Origin: Lophius americanus
Lineage: Eukaryota > Chordata > Actinopteri > Lophiiformes > Lophiidae
Assembly: GCA_037951165.1 (NCBI GenBank)
Contig: JBBDHG010000015.1
Coordinates: forward strand, 1,659,501-1,723,500
DNA length: 64,000 nt
Direction: 5' to 3'
Positions 56,970-64,000 of the stretch are shown piece by piece (position 1 is the first letter of the stretch; every line of letters starts with the position of its first letter). The translations under genes and the position numbers were made by a program. The notes under the pieces are model-generated. The model ran no database searches. It saw only the letters and a program-made list of their open reading frames with translations, and had not been told where the DNA came from.

Positions 56970-59744
56970 CCCCGTTACCTGGGACTATTTGTTTACATGT
57001 TTATGTTATTATCTATTCACATACTCTATATTGTCTTTATATTTTCACCACATAGAGCTTGAAGGCTATAATATTCTGTGAATGAAAAATGTCCTTGCCA
57101 CTAGATACACGCCACATCATACCATTTTAATATTAATTAACTGATATCGTTATGTGCCGTTGAATACAAAAGCATTATTTAATCTCATCCATACAAAAGC
57201 ATATTTGACAAAATGCCACACTTGAGAATGAATACTACTGTTCCGTTTTCTTTCCTCGGCTCTTGTGACCTGTACAGCAGAATGTTAGTCCTGTTATGCT
57301 TTGGTGGATAATTCAGGCAGGATCGTATCATAATGAATGGCTGAAGGACAGCAGCATTGGAAACACACTTGCTCTGTTAAGTAATGGAGAATAGCAAGTA
57401 GCTTTGTGTTTACACAGGTACATTCAGAGCATGCGTGAGACCGGGGGTCGATGGACCAAGGTGAAAGGAGAAAGATGCAGCAGGGTTAAATGGAGAGAGC
57501 CCGGCATTCCTTTGTTGCCCTTTTCTATTCTTCTTCAGTCCTCTCTAGCAAACTGCTTTGCTATTCATTCCCAGCCGAGATTCCATGTATGGAGCTTCAT
57601 CTCCAAGGCTAAAGCTCAAGGCTGGATTGGAACAAATGAGCAAAGGTATAGGCTCTTAAACTCTGTATTGCATTTATAGTGGCGGAAGAAATAAGAATAA
57701 AATGCAATGAATCATCCTCTCATATCTGCCTTCAGACTATTACTTCCTGCCTCTAATGGTGCTTCGGGCATCATTCCATCAGGTTAGATTTTAAGATGTG
57801 AAGAGTGAAAAAAAAAGTTGAAATAATTTATTTGTGGAATACTGCCACAACCACAGTTTAAAAAGCTACAATTTTACTCCCAGTGTTTATATTCGTTCCT
57901 GAGTCAGAGGATGGAATAATGGTCAGAAAGATTTATTGGAAGTTTTTTCTTTTCATCACCAAATATCAGCCAGACTGTAATTGATTGACATTTATGCTTT
58001 AAGGGATGGAAAACTCTTCAGTTGTTCCTGAATGTCGTTTATTTCTTATACACATGCCGCAAGCTATTTTTTTATTTATTTTTTTTCTCTCTCTTTTTTT
58101 GGTCTCTTAGCTTCTTACTCTCAGATAATTAGTGGTAAGGCATGTGAGAAAGCCCAATTTTTGCCTTTTCACATATAGATATATATATATATGAAAAAAA
58201 GCTCCACATTTATAAGATAATTTCTTGAAAGTCATCTTTGTCATCTTTGTGCAAACAGATCAATAAATAAGGTTTAACGTGATGTAGTGGGCATAACTGA
58301 CCAGTAAGTTGGCAGTGTTTCTTTTTTTTTTTTTTAATTAACACTATAGAATAGCACCATCTGCCTGCATACAGAGGAAAGAGGACGTTTTCTTTTTTGA
58401 AAAGCAGGATTTGGTCGTGCATTAGAAGTGTGGCTACACCTTGACCTTGGAGTCCAGATTCTTGATATGATACTGAAGCCTAGTGAATATCAATTAAGAG
58501 ACCCCAACACTTGTAAATTGTATCTAATTAATTTCTTTACCTTGAAAAGTATAAAAAAAGAAAAGAAAGGAGATTTGGTAACTCACCAGTTTAGTTTATC
58601 TGTATTCAAAAGCAGCTTTTATTCCTTCAGACTTTATCTTTTATCTTTAGAAAGTTTAGAAGTGATGATGTTGTTGTTGTTAGCCATATAACGCCAGCTG
58701 CTAAGCTAACATGACACGACTGCTAATAAGATCCCGATGTAGAACATATGTTGTAGCTTGATTCCGTCCTGTAATTCAACAGTTAACAGCATGACAATAC
58801 CCAATACAATAAAACATTTTTAATCCTTCAAAATTAAACAGAATCCCAGAACCACAAATAAAAAACCATCACAAGTCTCACTGATGCATTTGGAGAGAGA
58901 GTAGGCAGGTGGTCTTGTTGTCATGGAGTGTATTTGGTCTCTTATTTTCTACATCTGAAATCAACAATGTTTTTTCAATAGAGAGAGAAAAGTAATAAAA
59001 AAATGAGGTAATGGTATTGAATTTGAGGTAGCTGCTCCCAGCTTCATTTACACACACTCACATTTGAACTTAAGTTAGTATACTGTATTGTACTCTCTTA
59101 AGGTACCACGGGAAGATTAAAGGGAAGCGGTGAAGGATGGAAAAGAGGTTTCCAACCCTCCTCCTAACTTTCTCCCCCCGTTTTTGTACTCAGTGCCACC
59201 TTGTTCATTCACACTTACCTACAAAATCCATTACTGCACAGACCGAGCAAATTAGATGCCGTCATTTGTTTACATTTCTCAGCAATCTTTATGACATTGG
59301 ACAGCAAAGACCTCGGTTTGCCCCCTAAAGAGAGAAACAGGACAGTATGTATGCCCTCCTCCGGTGTTGTGCAGACGAGCAACAATACCTTCCCACTTCA
59401 CATATTTGAATAGTTCACAGGGGCACTACCTGCTTCTCAGGTAATAAGACCCATTCCAAAGGCTGGTTTCCACATGGAGGTTCCTCTTGAATAGCCAACA
59501 CAAAGTGAGAACATCCAGCGGGTATGAATGACCTCCTGTGTGCGCTGTATTACTTGCAGAAATCCAATCTCCCTGCTCATTCTTCAATGAGATTGAAAAG
59601 GATTGGTAACGTGTCATTTTTTGTATCTCATATCTCCATGTGGTCCGTTTCACTTATAGACTTTGAATATTGATGTCCATGGGACCAAGACTATATGTAC
59701 ACCTTGAATAAAGATTAACCTGTGCAAAGGTCTTTCTTTTAGGA
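56970..59744. other. Single-copy stretch
   Basis: About 2.8 kb without a gene. 57360-57700 is GC-richer and has a 91-codon plus frame without motif. 58050-58100 is T-rich, 58175-58193 is (TA)n, and 58320-58335 is a T run. No repeat family recognised. Confidence 0.4.
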
Positions 59745-59945
59745 ATATAAAAAAAAATGGTTGGAAACCCAGCCACTAGGGGTGTGCACAAAAGTTTACT
59801 GTTGGTGCCAGTCCCCAGCGAGGGTACATGGTGGGAGTTGTATCCGTAGTAAACCAGTACCAGTTCAATTATGCTGATGGATCAGATACAACCTGCTTCG
59901 GTGACCCCTATTTGAGAGCAGCCAAAAGTAGAGGAGGGTTGGTTG
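59745..59945 (+). repeat. SINE copy with LINE-like 3' tail
   Basis: The body 'ttggtgccagtccccagcga' (about 59802) and 'gggagttgtatccgtagtaa' matches the SINE at 45485. It is followed by 'ggtgacccctatttgagagc' and 'agccaaaagtagagg', a decayed form of the 'ggcgacccctgaagggagcagccgaaag' tail. That tail is shared with the LINE remnant at 35745, read there in reverse. A tRNA-like head was not recognised. Confidence 0.65.
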
Positions 59946-60554
59946 AAGGCAGTCAAATCTTCCAGCAATCCCCTTGGAACATTTAGGTGTAATAAATATT
60001 AAAGTGCTTAAAACATGTGTTTGGTTAAATGTCAAATTTGGACCCACAAACAAACTAGGAAACAAAGAGTTTCGTAGTTTAAAATGATTCCTGAAGGTGT
60101 TGGCGCTTGGGTGGTCAGGATGTGTATGGTAGTGACATACAGCTGGAGTTCTGGGGGATGGTTCTTGGAGTTGATAGGGCTTCAAACCCTGACTGGAGCA
60201 GGTCTCCTTAGGACAAGAAAAGGAGTTTAGAAGTTTGCTAGATAAACTATCTTCCAGGTTTGTCAGGGTGTTCATTGTAGAAGTCTCATACCTCCAGAAT
60301 CAAACTGAAGTGGATCGAAGAACACTCCTCTTAACCTGATCTTTATATTTACGGGAACCCCCTGCTTTGACGATATACATCAAAAATCCGCCAGACACTG
60401 AAGGCAGGGAAGTGAACTATAAAACGTAGTGAACAGATGGAGGATGGAAATTTTAACTTGGCAGAAATAGGATAATTTTTTTTCCCTATTTTAAACTGTC
60501 CAATAAAATGAGGAGTCAGCTTAACAGACTTAACTTGAATGAGACATTCCAAGA
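59946..60554. other. Stretch without recognised gene
   Basis: A 136-codon minus frame (59865-60275) overlaps the SINE and has no domain. The N-terminal part of the next Tc1 relic would be expected in 60000-60550 but was not recognised. Confidence 0.35.
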
Positions 60555-61110
60555 GGAAAGCCAAACCACTACATAAAGCTAATCTTTTTGGAAAACAGGA
60601 GTTCCCGTTCCATGTTCTGTAAATCAAACACATTCCAATAAAGGAACATCAGAGCTGCATTCAAAGATGGAGAGACAGGGGTATGTTGTGGGGATGCTTT
60701 ACTGATTCAGGTTCAGGACGATGTACCATCATTGAGAGAAAAAGATCTATCAAAAAATTCTGCTGCAGAGAATGTCAGGTCATCGGTCTGTGAGTTGAAT
60801 CTCAAGTGAAACCAAGTAGTGCAACAAAACACTGATACCATGCAAGTTCTGGAGTAGCCTGGTCAAACTCTGGACCTCATTGAGATACTTTAGTGGAACA
60901 TGAAAAGATCCATTCATGCTCACAAACCTGCAAATGAGGCACTAAAGCAGTTCCACAAAGAAGAATGGTCTAAAATTCCAGCACAGTGATGTCAGAGACT
61001 GATCTGCAGCTATCAGAGGGTTTAGTTTTGAGTTGTTGAAGCTAGAGGGGGTTAAATAGAAGAAAATGCTGAAAATAGTGTTCTTTTACAGGAGATTCAC
61101 GCTGTTTGCC
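60555..61110 (+). pseudogene. Tc1-like transposase relic, plus strand
   Basis: Decayed DDE-domain coding sequence is present. 'cttttggaaaacaggagtt'-type text (LFGKQ, after the first catalytic Asp) is near 60585. 'aaatcaaacacattccaata' and 'agctgcattcaaagatggag' (K-S-N-T, A-x-F-K-D-G) are near 60622-60670, and 'aatgtcaggtcatcggtctg' is near 60769. The 'ctggacctcattgagatact' block, in place of the usual S-P-D-L-N-P-I-E-M-L-W, is near 60870. 'ccacaaagaagaatggtcta' (F-H-K-E-E-W-S-K) is near 60953. Numerous stops and shifts, including loss of the N-P before the last Glu, make it dead. It is a different lineage from the 14256 copy. Confidence 0.8.
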
Positions 61111-62184
61111 TACTAGTTTTTTACTTGAGTGTAGCGTTATATCCCATAATACAATATGAAAAAAAATAGGGACAGTTTTTAATGATCTATCAGTGTACAA
61201 TTATTACTAGTTTTAGTAGACTGGATGCATCCTAATACTTATAGATACAATCAGTAGAGGGCAATTGTATCCGTACCATTGGCTTATAGGTAAAGCTATA
61301 ACACAACCATTAGCATCCTAACTTTTCCATTTCCGAACCACAAAAAAACTGTTCTTACGTTCACAAACACACACCAGTATCTGACAGGCCTTTCTTCGCC
61401 GTGACATGACAGAAGAGAGAGACACTTTGTCTCCGTTCCTGCACCTCTCTTTCCATCGCCTGTCTATGGACTCTCCTCCATCTATTCATTTCCTTCATCA
61501 GGCAGCCATCTCTCACTCCGTCCGTCTAACCGTTCGTTCCCGCCGCCCTCTCTCTTTTCTTTGTTCGACGCGGTGAGTGCTGACAGCTTTGGCAGAGACA
61601 AAGTGCTGATGCTGGGCTTAAAAGTGAACGCCCCTGTCCAGCAGCCACACAGCTGGGGAGCCAGAGATCCATCACCCTGTGGCACACCCACAGCAACATG
61701 CAGAGAGGAGTGCAAAGCCATGAAGGCACCGGTCTGAGAGCAAGAGGTCAGGTGTAAGGAGAATGTTTGGAAAACCAGCGACACATTCTGCAAATCAGAA
61801 ATGACCTAACAGTAGCAGTGAGTCAACAGGAAGTCTTGAAGAATTTTGAAGTGGCAGCGCCATTAATGAACATTGATCCGGTGTCACAGTGATACTATTT
61901 ATTTAAATGTGTCTTAAGTCCAGTGGGAAAGCAAATTGCAATAATCTGATTGCCCAAGTAGAATAAAAGGATTTAGATGAAGTTGGTACAAACTGTTAAA
62001 TCAGACCACTATGATTTGTAGTGGTCTGTGGAAATAATAGGATATTCCTCTGTATTCAATTAAATTAAAAACACTCATCTCATTAGGCAGCTCCAAAGAT
62101 TTATAACATGAGTTTGACTTAGAGGACTGCAAATGTTTTGCATAGTTTATTATAATATCTCTTATTAAAATTATTGATTGATTG
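61111..62184. other. Single-copy stretch
   Basis: 61430-61760 is GC-richer, and a 103-codon minus frame (61482-61793) has no motif. The remainder is AT-rich. No repeat recognised. Confidence 0.35.
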
Positions 62185-62475
62185 ACATGATTTAGTCCAA
62201 ATTTGATTAATATGAATGGACTTGAGGAGTTTTATCTTGTATATGTAATATTTTAGTCTAATGTTTCGTATGCTACTCACTAGGGGGGTGTATTTTTATG
62301 ATAAACACTGATTCTTGGACATAACTTAATTTTAATATTCCTATCCAAAGAGCACCTTCAGCAAAAATTGGAACCTTTTTTTGGGTCCAGGAGGTGCTGC
62401 CATTTTGAATGTTTTAAATAACTTCACTTTTAATTTGAGTAGTTAAATCGTGAGATCGCTCTTGCGACAGAGTGG
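62185..62475 (+). mobile_element. Foldback-family fragment, forward module
   Basis: 'gatttagtccaaatttgatt' (about 62190), 'aatatgaatggacttgagga', 'ttgtatatgtaatattttag' and 'actcactaggggggtgtatt' (62275) follow one full forward module. Further on, 'acttttaatttgagtagtta' (62417) resembles 'acgtttaatttgaggaattc' at 41009. This places the alternative internal sequence of the 40144 copy here too. Confidence 0.65.
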
Positions 62476-62779
62476 GATTATGGGTTTTTCAATACTCTTG
62501 CTACCCAGTATTTAATAACCTTATTAGATGTGTAATTGACCAATGCGTACCAACATGACTTCTGCCATTCACTCAATTCAATTAAGTGAAAACTTCTGTT
62601 TATTACGTGTTTACTCACACATTTAAATAGATGTTACAGGTCAGGGAGTGAAACCATAAACCAACCATTATGCCTACATATAAAACTGGATTTACTTTTG
62701 AATTTCCCGCTATTGTATGTAAGCTAAAGGCAACACAGCTCAAAGTGGCTCACCTACACTAGACAGCTTTCCACACCAC
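62476..62779. other. Short unique stretch
   Basis: Nothing recognised. Confidence 0.4.
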
Positions 62780-63250
62780 CTGTGTGTAGCCATAGTTGTA
62801 TATTTTCACACATTGAACTGAAAAGGTCTTCCTGCATTGTGGGTAGATTGGCACTGCAATGTGGAAATGGAGTAAAGGTCCTGTGAGGAGGAGGAGAGGG
62901 TGGTGGTTTGGAAGGATAGAGGTGGGATGGGGTGGTTTAAGGGTGGGTGGGGGTAGACTGAGAGAGTGCTGGCCGGGTTGTCTCGAGGATGGAGGGCATT
63001 AATCATTATTGGCGCACACCTTCGTCCCTGACGCACCCTGACGGCCCTTCCACCCCTGACATAAATCATCATTCCCCCCACAATAGATCCCCTTCTTTGC
63101 CATGCCGGGGAAAAAGTGCGCTAGTCGTATTGATTTTTCCTTTTTCTCCCTCTGCCTCCTCAGAACCCTCCACCCTCACCCCCCACCCTCCAACCAGCCT
63201 GCTGCATTGCTCTGTCATTATGAAACATATCTGATCTGAAATTCATAGAA
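62780..63250. promoter_or_regulatory. Candidate conserved non-coding block
   Basis: Unrepeated and even. 'gggcattaatcattattggc' and 'gacataaatcatcattcccc' are homeodomain/MEIS-like words set in C-rich text. Minus frame 62806-63081 has no motif. Inference only. Confidence 0.3.
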
Positions 63251-63846
63251 TACTAAATAAAGTTTATCAGGGCACTGTACTGTATGCCCCCCCACCCATC
63301 ACACCCGCCTTCCTCTTGAAGCAGGAATAGTAAGCATGGAAGGGGGGGTCGAAGAGAAAAAAATAACACTATCAAATTACAAAGCATGCACATTGCTATT
63401 ATACTTGTATTGATTTGTTTTTGAAGCACACCTAGGCTGAGAGGAGTTGTTTGAAGAGATTAGAAATTGACCAGAAAAAAGGAGGTTGAAAGACGAGGAA
63501 TGGGGGGAAGAGGTGGAGAAGGTTGGTTGGAGGAAAAAAAATAATATGAGAATGTTGGGATGGTGATGGCGTTCAAAGTTCTACTGTTAGAGAAAATACA
63601 TATAAAAGAGAGAAGACACTGTTTTGTTTTTGTTTAATATCCCTGAACTTTTCTAAAGTTGTGGACTTCTAGTGTTTGGAGTCAGCCGTTCCTAAGGGGC
63701 AAAACTAAGAGTGTGAAGTTTAAGTTCATCATACACTTGTACATTTGTATGCTGTGAAGGCAATTTGTTTGAAACAATAGTTAGGTATTGTTTTCTCGAA
63801 TCATTCTCTAATATATGAATATGAATACATCTTACATTGCTTAGAC
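63251..63846. other. Stretch without recognised gene
   Basis: Purine-rich patches at 63335-63365 and 63475-63545. No gene or repeat recognised. Confidence 0.4.
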
Positions 63847-64000
63847 CAGGGGCGTCAAAGTCAATCACAAAGGGACCCAAAATTGAATACTGAGTAAAGG
63901 TCCTCAGGACTGAACGGTATTATGTCTATGTATTTTATTTGGACAAACCAAGGGAATAGAAAATAGTCAAATTATAGATAAAATTTGAAAATCGATCAGC
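63847..64000 (+). mobile_element. hAT-type element, 5' end, cut by window edge
   Basis: CAGGGGCGTCAAAGTCAATC at 63847-63866, followed by 'caaagggacccaaaattgaa', is the start of a common fish hAT element whose end reads 'caggggtgtcaaactc'. It is related to the right end at 7112-7131. The 8 bp before it (GCTTAGAC) would be the target duplication. The element continues past the window. Confidence 0.65.

Overview
The window reads as nuclear DNA of a ray-finned fish, most likely a percomorph teleost. The evidence is the repeat content: Tc1-like transposase relics, hAT relics and ends, a LINE tail with an RTE-like reverse-transcriptase C-terminus on the minus strand, tRNA-type SINEs whose tail resembles that LINE tail, an L2-like 3' tail, and many (CA)n and tetranucleotide microsatellites. 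Base composition is AT-leaning. No bacterial or viral gene order is present. No intact host protein-coding gene could be recognised. The longer open frames fall in simple repeats, in transposon relics, or look like chance frames. The stretch therefore looks like intergenic DNA (a gene desert) or the inside of a very large intron.

Layout. 1-4.5 kb: mostly single-copy sequence with two short repeat fragments. 4.5-10.3 kb: transposon-rich, with foldback-family modules, a 901-bp non-autonomous hAT element with an 8-bp target duplication, a possible hAT/ZMYM-like relic, and a minus-strand Tc1-like transposase relic. 10.3-15.2 kb: an AT-rich inverted duplication carrying reverse-transcriptase fragments, around a GC-richer spacer, then a plus-strand Tc1-like relic. 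15.2-19.8 kb: single-copy sequence, a 250-bp perfect palindrome built on (AT)80, and a 0.63-kb TIR element. 19.8-24.7 kb: the largest copy of the foldback family (about 1.33 kb), short hairpins and a run of 34 G. 25-36 kb: alternating single-copy blocks that look like candidate conserved non-coding sequence and small repeats. 35.7-47 kb: LINE, SINE, hAT and foldback copies. 47-56 kb: a purine-to-pyrimidine switch, candidate regulatory blocks, a BED/hAT relic and a small MITE with a target duplication. 56-64 kb: more foldback copies, a SINE, a Tc1 relic, and the 5' end of another hAT-type element running off the window.

The most distinctive feature is a dispersed family (about a dozen copies or fragments) with terminal inverted repeats of roughly 50 bp. 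Its arms are built from about 145-180 bp modules tagged by a sequence like ATTTAGTCCAAATT. In the best copy the modules run forward in the left arm and reversed in the right arm, which makes a long foldback element. No transposase could be tied to it. Candidate conserved non-coding blocks are inferred only from even base composition, absence of recognised repeats and homeodomain/octamer-like words, so they need cross-species alignment.
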